NCBI RefSeq assembly: GCF_963678635.1
Contig: NC_087068.1
Location: 55,336,467-55,400,466 of the forward strand
DNA length: 64,000 nucleotides
Direction: 5' to 3'
Origin: Symsagittifera roscoffensis
Lineage: Eukaryota > Xenacoelomorpha > Acoela > Convolutidae
The position numbers were made by a program, and so were the translations under genes. The notes under the pieces were generated by a model. The model was not told the DNA's origin and made no database searches. It was given only the letters and a program-made list of their open reading frames with translations. Numbering within the stretch: position 1 is the stretch's first letter; each line of letters opens with the position of its first letter. Shown here piece by piece: positions 31,530 through 43,149 of the stretch.

Positions 31530-32000
31530 TTTTGCAGCGCGAATGTAAGCGAGAGTATAAATGCATATAACAACGCAATAAAACGAACGAAATAAGAACC
31601 AGCGCATAAGATCAGATGGCCGAGCGGTCTAACACAAATGCTAGACATATGGGCGACTGTTTCGTCTTGGGTTCGAATCCTCCATACCCTAACCTTTATG
31701 CATGTAAGCCCGAGATGCTATAGCCCCACTTGACCTTTTTTAACCATTTTTTGCTCTAATACGGTTCAGCCTTGATTAAGGCTGACCGTCAAAAGACAAA
31801 TTTGTCTCAAGGACAAATACTGGCCATTTTTACAGCTTGCTTTGAGTTATTGATGTGATTATGGCCAATGTTACTGGAGTTAAAGTTTTTTAAAAATCGT
31901 TATTTTCACCAGTTTGTCAGAGTGATTTTGCCGAGAAAATGCTCTTTAATTCAAATGTTTGAAGTGCGATATTTTTGCTTTGTAGAGATTAGTGCACACA
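31530..32000 (+). repeat. BEL/Pao 3' LTR, copy 1
   Basis: About 470 bp, preceded by a purine tract (GGGGGCGGTGAA). It is clearly homologous to 28082-28540 but diverged. TATAAA lies at about 31556-31561, just upstream of the tRNA-like segment. Confidence 0.8.
31610..31690 (+). other. tRNA-like segment with intact A and B boxes inside the LTR
   Basis: TGGCCGAGCGG at 31617-31627 matches the pol III A box and GGTTCGAATCC at 31670-31680 matches the B box, 53 bp apart, as in Leu/Ser-type tRNAs. The acceptor and T stems do not pair well, so it is not a functional tRNA gene. The duplicate is at 39596-39676. Confidence 0.6.
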
Positions 32001-33776
32001 CCCGGCACCTGCGAAGTTTTATAAGTAGTTTTTCTACTCACTTTGTCCGATTATTACAGAAATTGACATAAGGACTAATTAGGACTAATAAAGTGGATTA
32101 GTTGGTCTTCATAGTTAGCCTTGTAAAGCCCCTCCTACTACCGTAAAATTATAAAGTAGTACTTCCAGTTACCCTTATTTGGTAAAACTTTGCCGTTGAA
32201 CTATTTTCCAGCTGTTATCAGGTTGATGTCGAATTGTCTTCAGTTTAGGTAATCTTCCCGCAAAGTATTTTATTGGATTATACTGCTAATGATAAGGATT
32301 TTATTGGATTGAAAAAACTAAACCCAAATATTGATTTTCATGACCCATTTAGCCATGAAAATTGAATTTGAGGAGGATTTCATCGATGCTTTTCAATATT
32401 CAAAAATCCATAATAATCCAAAAAATTGGCTATAATTAATTTTATGTTTAAATCTAAACAATTTTTATGCTCAAAAAATCCATGAAAATTGTTTATTTTT
32501 TTTGCAAATCTGAAAAGTTAATTTTATATTTTGCACATCTTGTTTATACATGTGTATCCCCCCCTACAATTTTTACACCCCCAACTAACATAAGTCTTTG
32601 CAGACCCCCTCCCCCACTCCAACACTTTGACTCCCCGCACCCCTTCCTCATCTTCCCCCTCACGTTTTTCGTTAATATTCTCCCCCAGTTTAGCCCCCTC
32701 CACCCAAAAAAAACTCCCTCGCAGGTTGAAGGAAGTTAGCGAGGGAGTAGGGGTTAAACTTTGAGGATGGGGGGAGGTAAAAATCTTGGGGGTGGAAAAC
32801 TGGGGGATCAAAAAGGTTGGACACTACGCTACGTTCATCTTAACAGCCCCCACACGAAAAAGGCATTACCTAAAAAAGGCTCTACGTGGGATGGAGGACA
32901 AGGAGGGATTGAGGAACATAATTTGAGAAGAAGTAAATAAAAGGTCAGTAGAAACTAGAAAAAAAAAGAAAAAAAGGGACAGAAAAAAATGTGACAAAAA
33001 TAAGATAAAAATTTTCTTATCATAAATAAGTCTCGGTTTTCCACTTTTCTATTAAATGTGCGTTAAATCAAAACCAACCAACAGAAAAACTTTATAGACA
33101 GAAAAAAACATGTTATATATAATCCATTAGCATACAGAAAAAAATATTATATAACCCCTTATAGTCGATAACAAACGATTAAAATGAAGGTTGTTTTCCA
33201 CTCCACGCTTTCGTACAAAATTTTTAATTTTTAAGTCATTTTACGGCTAAATGAGATTTTGGGTATGGGGACCAAATGTGTTCACAATTGTTTTTTTTGT
33301 GCACAATGCAAAAGTTCATGGCATTATGACAAGGTTAACGTAGTTTTTAAGACTTAAATATCAAATGTAGGAGGAGTGGAAAAGAGTCAAATTGGATTGT
33401 ACTGATTTGTTGAAAAAAAGAGATAATTGTCCGTTTTTAATCAATCATAACCGATGATTTTTGGTTCTTTTGGAGGCTGATATTGAAAACATGATATAAA
33501 TAATTAGTATCCATAAAACTTCAGTGCGGGTTGAGCCCATTAATCGGACGCAAAATATTTTTTTAGTCTCAATTAGTTAGCCATTTTGACACTATTTTGT
33601 AGTAAAGCAAAAAATAGGCCTTCTTATGTCAAAATGAGAAGTTTTAGAATGAGCAAAATATAGCTTTATCTATATGTATAAGTTTTTACTGTAACATATA
33701 GAAAAGGCTACTTTTTCGTAGATGTTATTTTGGTGAAAACGAGGCAAGTTAATCTAAAACTGCTCATTTTGACCAT
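32001..33776. other. Intronic or intergenic sequence with a strand-asymmetric C/G block
   Basis: At 32560-32815 a C-rich run (repeated CCCCCAGTTTA-like words) turns into a G-rich run, giving an imperfect inverted arrangement around 32730. The rest is AT-rich. The end of a CCCGCACTGAAG-type element (ACTTCAGTGCGGG) is visible near 33520. No gene is seen. The duplicate is 39987-41762. Confidence 0.5.
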
Positions 33777-33778
33777 TA

Positions 33779-33970
33779 CGAGGCCAAACTGTGCACTTTG
33801 TGCATTGTAAGCGGATTCCGCAACAAGGACGCTCTCTTTGTTCTTCTTTTGTTCTTTCATTTCCTTTGATCGTTCCGACAAAATTTTAACATGTTTAAAG
33901 ACTTGTTTCTGGAATCCAGAAACATACAGACACAAAATTGTGCGCCTATCCAGTGCACAGTTTGGCCTCG
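33779..33970. repeat. 192-bp MITE, CGAGGCCAAACTG family, copy 1 of duplication
   Basis: Near-perfect terminal inverted repeats CGAGGCCAAACTGTGCAC and its reverse complement, flanked by TA. It lies about 180 bp downstream of host exon 34154-34298. Confidence 0.88.
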
Positions 33971-34153
33971 TAATGACGTCGGGAAAATTTTTCATTTATT
34001 TCCACACGCAAAAATTGAGTCAAAGAGCAGTCTAAAAGAAATTTAAAAACACCGTTTTTTGACCGATTAACTTTCTCAAGGCCGTCAATATTGCCGAAAC
34101 CTTGAGATACATTATAGGAACAGCTTCTGATGTTGAAAAATGATGGGACTTGC

Positions 34154-34298
34154 CTCTGCACATCCCGATAGTTGCCAGGACACTTGAACCTCATGCGTTT
34201 GTGGGTACCTGTCTTCGCGCACTTCAACTGCTTTTGCCGGAGTAGTGGACGCCAGAACTGAAGTGTTCGTCTGGGTCAATTCTCCGTTGAACCATGTG
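34154..34298 (-). CDS. Host FN3-like receptor gene, duplicated exon (copy 1), GC donor
   Basis: A 145-nt exon that begins with one base of a split codon after TTTTTCAG and ends in phase 0 at GCAGAG followed by GCAAGT, a consensus GC-type donor. It encodes the end of one linker and the first strands of an FN3 domain (AVEVREDRYPQTHEVQVSWQL). The predicted protein continues without a break into exon 27240-27570. Reading past the GC site soon meets a stop, which supports splicing there. An identical exon lies at 42140-42284. Confidence 0.7.
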
Positions 34299-34684
34299 CT
34301 GAAAAAGGGCCAACTGATAATGGTCTGATTAACTTGCCTTTTTAATCTTCATTTTGGCTCAGGTTTTTGAAGTTTTCAACTTTTTTTCTACTCTCTGATG
34401 ACATTAAGGTAAATTTACCCCCAAAAAGGAGGTAAAATTGCATCATATATAGTGCAGGTGGGTTTTATCACTATCCGCACTGGAGTTTCATCAATCATGA
34501 TCATTTTTATTGGATTTTTTTCCGTCTCTATAAATATCAAAAATATCGACCAATTAAAATCGATCAAAAATGGATTGTGATTACATTTCTGTCAAATCCA
34601 GTTTAATCGATTGTAACTAATTGCAAAAGATTATGATCCTTTTTTGTGAATATTTTTTGAACTTTTCAAACACAATGCAGTGTG

Positions 34685-35978
34685 TTGAAGATGTAAAACG
34701 TGTAGTGTATAAAGTTAAATTGCAAGGCAACTAAGGCATCAAATCTAAATCTTACTGCACCGGATTGTTTCAGTTCATGCTGGACGATAGAGATCGCAAG
34801 GTCACAGCAGCAGGTCCCCAGACAGAAAGATGACAATGAATATAAACTTACATAAACTTAAACTGGTCCCTATATCATTCGGGCAACCACAATAAATTTT
34901 AAATCATAAATCAATAAAATTTATCAGACTCATCATGTGTTTTTTACTTTAGTAGGCAGTTTTAGTTTATAGTTCAAAAGTTTTCAGTTTTGGATGAATT
35001 GAGTTTTTATGCACGATTGCAACCCTCTCCCTGGGTTCTTTTCGCTTTTAGTTTCTTTTCTGCTCATTTGGGCTCGATTCGCTGGATGACTACTCCTCCC
35101 ATTTTATCCACACCTTTACGCGCTCTAGTTGACCGACGCGTTGCTTCCTCGCTTAGTTTCTTCCTAGTCTGGTTCCGATGGTTCCTTCGTTACTCCCGCC
35201 TGTTTGTCCGACTCACTCGCTTCCGCTGTTGTATCGCCTTTATCTCTTTCGTTCGCTCGTTCGATCTCATCCTCCTCGTCAGTTTCGTCATCGCTGCTCT
35301 CCAGCACCCGCCTTTTCTTTCGCCTTAGGTCCTCTTCGACCATCGATGCACATTTTGTCGCCGCTTTTGTTTTCTCCGTATCCCCCGCATTTTTATTTCC
35401 TTCACGGCAAGCTCCTTTATTTAATTGCAACGTATGTGGCGTTAGTTTTTCTTTTGTCGATGTTAATTGTTTATACCTTCTCGGGTCCTTGGGATCCGTT
35501 TTTCCAGTCCTTTCGTAGACTGTGGTGCTCGTTTGCTCTGTCATGGTGCTCGTTTTATGCCGTTTCAGCCACTCCGGTGCCTTAGGGTGTGTAAGCTCCA
35601 CCTCCGCTTCGGCCAACTCGTGTTCGTCCAGCACCCTTGGCATCTTTCTCAATTCAAGGGCGTACACTAAGTCGCTCCTTTTGTCCCAGTCTAGATTAAT
35701 CTCCACTGCGGGGAGGCCACTTGCCTCATCTAAACATTGTAAATTTTGGTTAATTACGTTCTTCCAAGTTAGGTTTTTGAGCGATGGTGTGCGGCACGAA
35801 TCGTAGCGCACTTAGCGCGCGCGATATCATTTCTCTAAATTTGTATTGTTTACTTTCCCTTAGATACGTTAGGACAAAGTTTTAGATTGAACCAATGGTT
35901 CTTTCAGTCATTCCCGTCGCAAGGTGGTCATTAACTGGGATTTTATTTGTTCGATTCCCTTGTAATTACAAAAATTGA
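34685..35978 (-). mobile_element. 3' fragment of Ty3-like element 3, duplicated (copy 1)
   Basis: It contains the 3' LTR (34685-34877) and the C-terminal integrase region of element 3, cut at the duplication boundary. The tail ORF (35164-35811) has lost 70 bp relative to copy 2. This deletion fuses two reading frames into one 215-residue ORF with an acidic segment (SSDDETDEEDEIE). Nothing suggests independent function. Confidence 0.85.
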
Positions 35979-36067
35979 ATTATAGAAAGTTGAAAAAGCT
36001 CAGAAAATCAAAATGGTCCATCTGCTCTAAGAAAAAATTGACAAAATTATATCTTTTCCATCCCAGC

Positions 36068-39000
36068 TGTTGCAGCGCAAATGTAAGCGACAGTATTTAT
36101 GCGAATAATGGTACAAAAACTTAACCAAATAAAGTCAAGCGCATAAGACCAGATGACCAACCGGTCTAAAACAAAAATTAGAGATATGTCGACTGGTTCG
36201 GCGTGGGTTCGATTCCTCCATACCCTCATCCTTATAAATGTAAACCGGAGGGACTATAGCCCCACTTGACCTTTTTAACCAATTTTTCGCACTAATACGG
36301 TTCAGCCTGATGAAGGCTGACCGTCAAAAAGAGCAATTTGTCTCAAGAACAAATACTGGCCATTTTGAAGGCTTACCTTGAGTTATTTAGGTCATTATGG
36401 GCGATGTTACTGATGTTTAAGTATGTTAAAGCTCGTTGTGTTTACAAGTGTTTCAGAGATAATTTGCCTAGAAAATACTCGTTAATTCAATTGCTTTTCT
36501 TTGTTTTGTTGAGATTAGCGCGTACATTCTGGCGCCCCACAAGGGACAATAACCCTTGAGCCGATCGTGACTGGTATCTTCCGCATCATATGGTGTTGAA
36601 TCTTAACAGACCCGTAAGGTGCGACGAGTCCTCAATGGTGCACTGAAGTGTCATGGCGCTTCCTTGAATAAGTCTCTGTTGCTTGGCCCGGATCTACTTC
36701 AAAATCTCATTTTTGTACATTATGGATTCCGTCAGCAGAATTAAGCCGTTTTATTTGATATTGAAGTGATGTTTTTACAGGTTAGAGTCCAAGATGAAGA
36801 AGATCAAACTTTGCTCCGGTTTTTGAGGCGGGAGGACCTCAAATCAAGTGTGGTGGTCCACTAATATACGCGCGTCACATTTTTGACGCTCGTCATTCGC
36901 CGGCTCCTGCAATTTTCGCTCTGCAAAAGACTGCATCTGATCGTCAAACTGAGTACCCCGAAACTGCTAAAGCTGTTGTCCAGAAGTTTTATACGGATGA
37001 CTGCCTGGATTCTTTTCAAAGTAGTGATCAAGCCTTGAAATTAGGTAGGAACTTCGTCTCCTTTCTCAAACTAGGGGGGTTTCAACAGACAAAAATTGCC
37101 AAAAACGTGCCCGGTGTGAGAACCGCTCTTGATCCGGACAACCGTGAGTCCAATTTCCCTGTTAAGATTCTTTGTAAGATTTCAAAATTCCAACCTCGGC
37201 CTTGAGTGGGATCACGTAAAACATACCTTAGTCATTAGTAGATGTGTTAATCGTCCACTAGACAACTCAATCAGTCAGCGTACTGTGTTGAGTTTTGTTT
37301 CCTCTGATTTTGATTCAGTTGGATTAGTAGCTTCGTATACCGTGAGGGCTCGCTTCCTGTTAAATATATATGGCGGATGTGTGGTCAAAATGGGACGATG
37401 ATCTCCCAGAGGAAATCAGAAAGCAGTTCCTTAAGTGCAACACGGGTGTTTCAGTGTTAGATTCTCTGACAATACCTCGTAGCTATTTCACTGAAAATGT
37501 TGCCCGAAAAAAGATTCACATGTTCGGTGATAGTTCGATGAATATTTTCTGCGCCGTCTTTTTCTTCGTGAGCGACTTACGAGTTCACTTAAGACCGAAT
37601 TAGCCTTTACTCGCGTAGCGCCTATTAAAGCGCTGTCTATTTCAAAAAAAGAGCTTCAAGCGGCTCTTCCTGCAACCCGTTTGAAACAAGAAAGCTTTGA
37701 AACTCCTTCTTTCAACTTTTTACACATTTTCATCTGGAAGGACAGTACCACTGTTCTGCAGTGACTTAACTCATGTAATAGCTTACGCGTTTTTGTTGGT
37801 AATCGAAATGGTGAGATTCTTGAGCCTACCACTACTGATCAGTGGCATCAGCTACTTACTGATACCGGTACACGAGTGATTTCTTCGGAAGCCCTCAAAG
37901 AAAGCAGCTGGGTTAATGGCCCAAGTATACTGTGGACCACTGATTGCTGATTCGCCGTTCAAACACGATACAAGAGTTATCGATACGATAAGACTCAAAG
38001 AAACTATATATGATGCCTGTACTTGAAAAATCGTCAAAATACTTTGTCGTTGTTTTGACAGGCAAAAATTTCCCATTCGGAAATGGGAGAGATTCAATTC
38101 AAATGTTAAATGCAAGCGAGCAGTAGTATTTTTGTTGGAATGGTTGCCATCCCATAAGTAATTCCGATCGAGTTCATTAAAAGTTATCGACACGTGTGAG
38201 TTGGGCATTGCTGAGCGGAAACTCATTTATCTGTCCCAGTGTGAAACATTCCCTAGCAAGCTAAAACTTCTAGGTTCCGGCAAAACTGTCTTAAGTAATA
38301 ATCAGATCGCCAAGTTTTTGCCGTTCATTAGCCCATCTGGCATCTGTCGCTCGACTGGGCGCATCAGCTGTTTGGGTAAAAAACCGATTTCGATTGCAAG
38401 CATCCACTATACTTTGTGCACATCACGCTGTTGTTCGGTTGTTGGTTAGACACTTGCACGCTAGGAACTTCCACTAAAGCTTGGATTAAATGCGAGCGGT
38501 GGTCAATTTGAAATACGTTGGGTTATAATTGCACAGGTTGCTGCAAAATATTGAAAAAAAAACTGCGTTACGTGTCGAGATGCAAAGCACATACAGTAAC
38601 TCCTTTTATGTCCGATTTGTCTATTGAAAGGCTGGGTTACAAGCATCCTGCTTTCTCTAACACAGGTGTTGAATACTCGGGGCCGTTTTTAGTTCCGATC
38701 CGCAAAAGTACTGAAAAAAGATGGGCCTTTTTGTTTACCTGCTTCACCACTAGAACGTTATACATTGAAGTTATCCCCTCTCTCGACACAAGCTCTTGTG
38801 TTATGGGCGTAGAGAGATTTTTTGCACGTCGTGGTACTCCGAGTACCTTCAAGTCCGACAACGGCACGAACTTCGTTGGCGCTCAGAAAGAGCTCTTAGC
38901 CTGCATTGAGAGTTGGAATGAGCTCGCTCCCTTTTTTTTGTTCAGAAAGGGATCAAGTGGATGTTGAATCCACCCAGTGCACCGCACCTTGGCGGCTCCT

Positions 39001-39986
39001 GGGAGCAGTTAGTTAGAAGTTTCAGCTGTGCACTGTATGACGTCCTAGGCAATGGAAGAGTAACTGAGGAGGTCCTTGTTGAGCAGTCACCAAATGCAAA
39101 ATGCCTTGTTTAGCAGTCACTAGAGGCGTTGACCCCGAACGATTTTATACTTAGTCCACACGCACAATGTTTCCCGTCGCTAAGTTTTGAAGAAAAAATC
39201 GACCATAAGAAGCGGTACGCTGGAGCGCAATCATACGCTAACGCAATATGGACACGCTGGATGCTTGAATACGTTCCTTCCCTCAAAAAAAGGGGAAAGT
39301 GGCACAAGCAACCAGATCTTAAGTTGAAAGCTGGCGCTTGGTTTGGGTCATAGAGCCTGACAGCCCCCGTGGACACTACGCACTCGCACATATCGTCAGA
39401 CTGCACTACGTCAATTACGAATGCGCAAGATCCGCAGACATACAGACCGTTACGCGTGACTGACCCGCCCGACCGTAAAAAACGCTCCCGTCATTCCTTG
39501 TTTGGGGGCGGTGAATTTTGCAGCGCGAATGTAAGCGAGAGTATAAATGCATATAACAACGCAATAAAACGAACGAAATAAGAACCAGCGCATAAGATCA
39601 GATGGCCGAGCGGTCTAACACAAATGCTAGACATATGGGCGACTGTTTCGTCTTGGGTTCGAATCCTCCATACCCTAACCTTTATGCATGTAAGCCCGAG
39701 ATGCTATAGCCCCACTTGACCTTTTTTAACCATTTTTTGCTCTAATACGGTTCAGCCTTGATTAAGGCTGACCGTCAAAAGACAAATTTGTCTCAAGGAC
39801 AAATACTGGCCATTTTTACAGCTTGCTTTGAGTTATTGATGTGATTATGGCCAATGTTACTGGAGTTAAAGTTTTTTAAAAATCGTTATTTTCACCAGTT
39901 TGTCAGAGTGATTTTGCCGAGAAAATGCTCTTTAATTCAAATGTTTGAAGTGCGATATTTTTGCTTTGTAGAGATTAGTGCACACA
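36068..39986 (+). mobile_element. Decayed BEL/Pao LTR retrotransposon, copy 2
   Basis: Copy of 28082-32000 with a handful of substitutions: LTRs 36068-36526 and 39516-39986, pol remnant about 36766-39356. In the 5' LTR the B box reads GGTTCGATTCC (36206-36216). Same deletions and stops as copy 1, so the decay predates the duplication. Confidence 0.85.
36766..39356 (+). pseudogene. pol: BEL/Pao pol remnant (copy 2)
   Basis: Same RT, RNase H and integrase fragments as at 28780-31370, with FYTDDCLDSF near 36994, LHMFGDSS-like near 37516 (HMFGDSS preceded by Ile here) and FKSDNGTNFVG near 38856. Not functional. Confidence 0.85.
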
Positions 39987-41764
39987 CCCGGCACCTGCGA
40001 AGTTTTATAAGTAGTTTTTCTACTCACTTTGTCCGATTATTACAGAAATTGACATAAGGACTAATTAGGACTAATAAAGTGGATTAGTTGGTCTTCATAG
40101 TTAGCCTTGTAAAGCCCCTCCTACTACCGTAAAATTATAAAGTAGTACTTCCAGTTACCCTTATTTGGTAAAACTTTGCCGTTGAACTATTTTCCAGCTG
40201 TTATCAGGTTGATGTCGAATTGTCTTCAGTTTAGGTAATCTTCCCGCAAAGTATTTTATTGGATTATACTGCTAATGATAAGGATTTTATTGGATTGAAA
40301 AAACTAAACCCAAATATTGATTTTCATGACCCATTTAGCCATGAAAATTGAATTTGAGGAGGATTTCATCGATGCTTTTCAATATTCAAAAATCCATAAT
40401 AATCCAAAAAATTGGCTATAATTAATTTTATGTTTAAATCTAAACAATTTTTATGCTCAAAAAATCCATGAAAATTGTTTATTTTTTTTGCAAATCTGAA
40501 AAGTTAATTTTATATTTTGCACATCTTGTTTATACATGTGTATCCCCCCCTACAATTTTTACACCCCCAACTAACATAAGTCTTTGCAGACCCCCTCCCC
40601 CACTCCAACACTTTGACTCCCCGCACCCCTTCCTCATCTTCCCCCTCACGTTTTTCGTTAATATTCTCCCCCAGTTTAGCCCCCTCCACCCAAAAAAAAC
40701 TCCCTCGCAGGTTGAAGGAAGTTAGCGAGGGAGTAGGGGTTAAACTTTGAGGATGGGGGGAGGTAAAAATCTTGGGGGTGGAAAACTGGGGGATCAAAAA
40801 GGTTGGACACTACGCTACGTTCATCTTAACAGCCCCCACACGAAAAAGGCATTACCTAAAAAAGGCTCTACGTGGGATGGAGGACAAGGAGGGATTGAGG
40901 AACATAATTTGAGAAGAAGTAAATAAAAGGTCAGTAGAAACTAGAAAAAAAACGAAAAAAAGGGACAGAAAAAAATGTGACAAAAATAAGATAAAAATTT
41001 TCTTATCATAAATAAGTCTCGGTTTTCCACTTTTCTATTAAATGTGCGTTAAATCAAAACCAACCAACAGAAAAACTTTCTAGACAGAAAAAAACATGTT
41101 ATATATAATCCATTAGCATACAGAAAAAAATATTATATAACCCCTTATAGTCGATAACAAACGATTAAAATGAAGGTTGTTTTCCACTCCACGCTTTCGT
41201 ACAAAATTTTTAATTTTTAAGTCATTTTACGGCTAAATGAGATTTTGGGTATGGGGACCAAATGTGTTCACAATTGTTTTTTTTGTGCACAATGCAAAAG
41301 TTCATGGCATTATGACAAGGTTAACGTAGTTTTTAAGACTTAAATATCAAATGTAGGAGGAGTGGAAAAGAGTCAAATTGGATTGTACTGATTTGTTGAA
41401 AAAAAGAGATAATTGTCCGTTTTTAATCAATCATAACCGATGATTTTTGGTTCTTTTGGAGGCTGATATTGAAAACATGATATAAATAATTAGTATCCAT
41501 AAAACTTCAGTGCGGGTTGAGCCCATTAATCGGACGCAAAATATTTTTTTAGTCTCAATTAGTTAGCCATTTTGACACTATTTTGTAGTAAAGCAAAAAA
41601 TAGGCCTTCTTATGTCAAAATGAGAAGTTTTAGAATGAGCAAAATATAGCTTTATCTATATGTATAAGTTTTTACTGTAACATATAGAAAAGGCTACTTT
41701 TTCGTAGATGTTATTTTGGTGAAAACGAGGCAAGTTAATCTAAAACTGCTCATTTTGACCATTA

Positions 41765-41956
41765 CGAGGCCAAACTGTGCACTTTGTGCATTGTAAGCGG
41801 ATTCCGCAACAAGGACGCTCTCTTTGTTCTTCTTTTGTTCTTTCATTTCCTTTGATCGTTCCGACAAAATTTTAACATGTTTAAAGACTTGTTTCTGGAA
41901 TCCAGAAACATACAGACACAAAATTGTGCGCCTATCCAGTGCACAGTTTGGCCTCG
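41765..41956. repeat. 192-bp MITE, CGAGGCCAAACTG family, copy 2 of duplication
   Basis: Identical in structure to 33779-33970, TA on both sides. Confidence 0.88.
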
Positions 41957-42139
41957 TAATGACGTCGGGAAAATTTTTCATTTATTTCCACACGCAAAAA
42001 TTGAGTCAAAGAGCAGTCTAAAAGAAATTTAAAAACACCGTTTTTTGACCGATTAACTTTCTCAAGGCCGTCAATATTGCCGAAACCTTGAGATACATTA
42101 TAGGAACAGCTTCTGATGTTGAAAAATGATGGGACTTGC

Positions 42140-42284
42140 CTCTGCACATCCCGATAGTTGCCAGGACACTTGAACCTCATGCGTTTGTGGGTACCTGTCT
42201 TCGCGCACTTCAACTGCTTTTGCCGGAGTAGTGGACGCCAGAACTGAAGTGTTCGTCTGGGTCAATTCTCCGTTGAACCATGTG
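42140..42284 (-). CDS. Host FN3-like receptor gene, duplicated exon (copy 2), GC donor
   Basis: Same 145-nt exon as 34154-34298, with the same acceptor and GC donor. In the transcript it lies upstream of copy 1. Because the exon enters with one codon base and leaves in phase 0, splicing copy 2 to copy 1 would shift the frame. Only one of the two can be used in a productive mRNA. Confidence 0.7.
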
Positions 42285-42670
42285 CTGAAAAAGGGCCAAC
42301 TGATAATGGTCTGATTAACTTGCCTTTTTAATCTTCATTTTGGCTCAGGTTTTTGAAGTTTTCAACTTTTTTTCTACTCTCTGATGACATTAAGGTAAAT
42401 TTACCCCCAAAAAGGAGGTAAAATTGCATCATATATAGTGCAGGTGGGTTTTATCACTATCCGCACTGGAGTTTCATCAATCATGATCATTTTTATTGGA
42501 TTTTTTTCCGTCTCTATAAATATCAAAAATATCGACCAATTAAAATCGATCAAAAATGGATTGTGATTACATTTCTGTCAAATCCAGTTTAATCGATTGT
42601 AACTAATTGCAAAAGATTATGATCCTTTTTTGTGAATATTTTTTGAACTTTTCAAACACAATGCAGTGTG

Positions 42671-42863
42671 TTGAAGATGTAAAACGTGTAGTGTATAAAG
42701 TTAAATTGCAAGGCAACTAAGGCATCAAATCTAAATCTTACTGCACCGGATTGTTTCAGTTCATGCTGGACGATAGAGATCGCAAGGTCACAGCAGCAGG
42801 TCCCCAGACAGAAAGATGACAATGAATATAAACTTACATAAACTTAAACTGGTCCCTATATCA
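42671..42863 (-). repeat. 3' LTR of element 3
   Basis: On the minus strand it starts TGATATAGGGACC, after GCCCGAA, and ends CATCTTCAA. Confidence 0.88.
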
Positions 42864-43149
42864 TTCGGGCAACCACAATAAATTTTAAATCATAAATCAA
42901 TAAAATTTATCAGACTCATCATGTGTTTTTTACTTTAGTAGGCAGTTTTAGTTTATAGTTCAAAAGTTTTCAGTTTTGGATGAATTGAGTTTTTATGCAC
43001 GATTGCAACCCTCTCCCTGGGTTCTTTTCGCTTTTAGTTTCTTTTCTGCTCATTTGGGCTCGATTCGCTGGATGACTACTCCTCCCATTTTATCCACACC
43101 TTTACGCGCTCTAGTTGACCGACGCGTTGCTTACTCGCTTAGTTTCTTC

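Larger units (their letters stand above)
28082..32000 (+). mobile_element. Decayed BEL/Pao LTR retrotransposon, copy 1
   Basis: Two diverged LTRs (28082-28540 and 31530-32000) flank a pol remnant of about 3 kb. The 5' end begins TGTTGCAGCG. The putative primer binding site TGGCGCCCC lies three bases after the 5' LTR. A possible target duplication is CCCAGC / CCCGGC. Gag, protease and the first part of RT are missing: pol begins about 240 bp after the LTR. It is non-autonomous and old, judging by LTR divergence and many stops. Confidence 0.85.
27994..35978. repeat. Tandem segmental duplication, copy 1 (about 8 kb)
   Basis: This block is repeated at 35980-44034. About 14 scattered substitutions and one 70-bp indel separate the copies (roughly 0.2 percent). 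It contains a BEL/Pao element, a MITE, one host exon and the 3' part of Ty3-like element 3. The junction reads AAAATTGA, one extra A, then TTATAGAAAG. Confidence 0.95.

Noticed and set aside
31610-31690. Functional tRNA-Leu or tRNA-Ser gene
   Set aside because: A and B boxes are present, but the acceptor and T stems do not pair.
32467-32811. Overlapping proline-rich and glycine-rich ORFs
   Set aside because: Strand-asymmetric C-rich/G-rich repeat DNA. Both strands are open by composition only.
35164-35811. 215-residue ORF as a novel host gene
   Set aside because: It is the integrase tail of element 3 whose frames were fused by a 70-bp deletion. The homologous region in copy 2 and in element 1 explains it.
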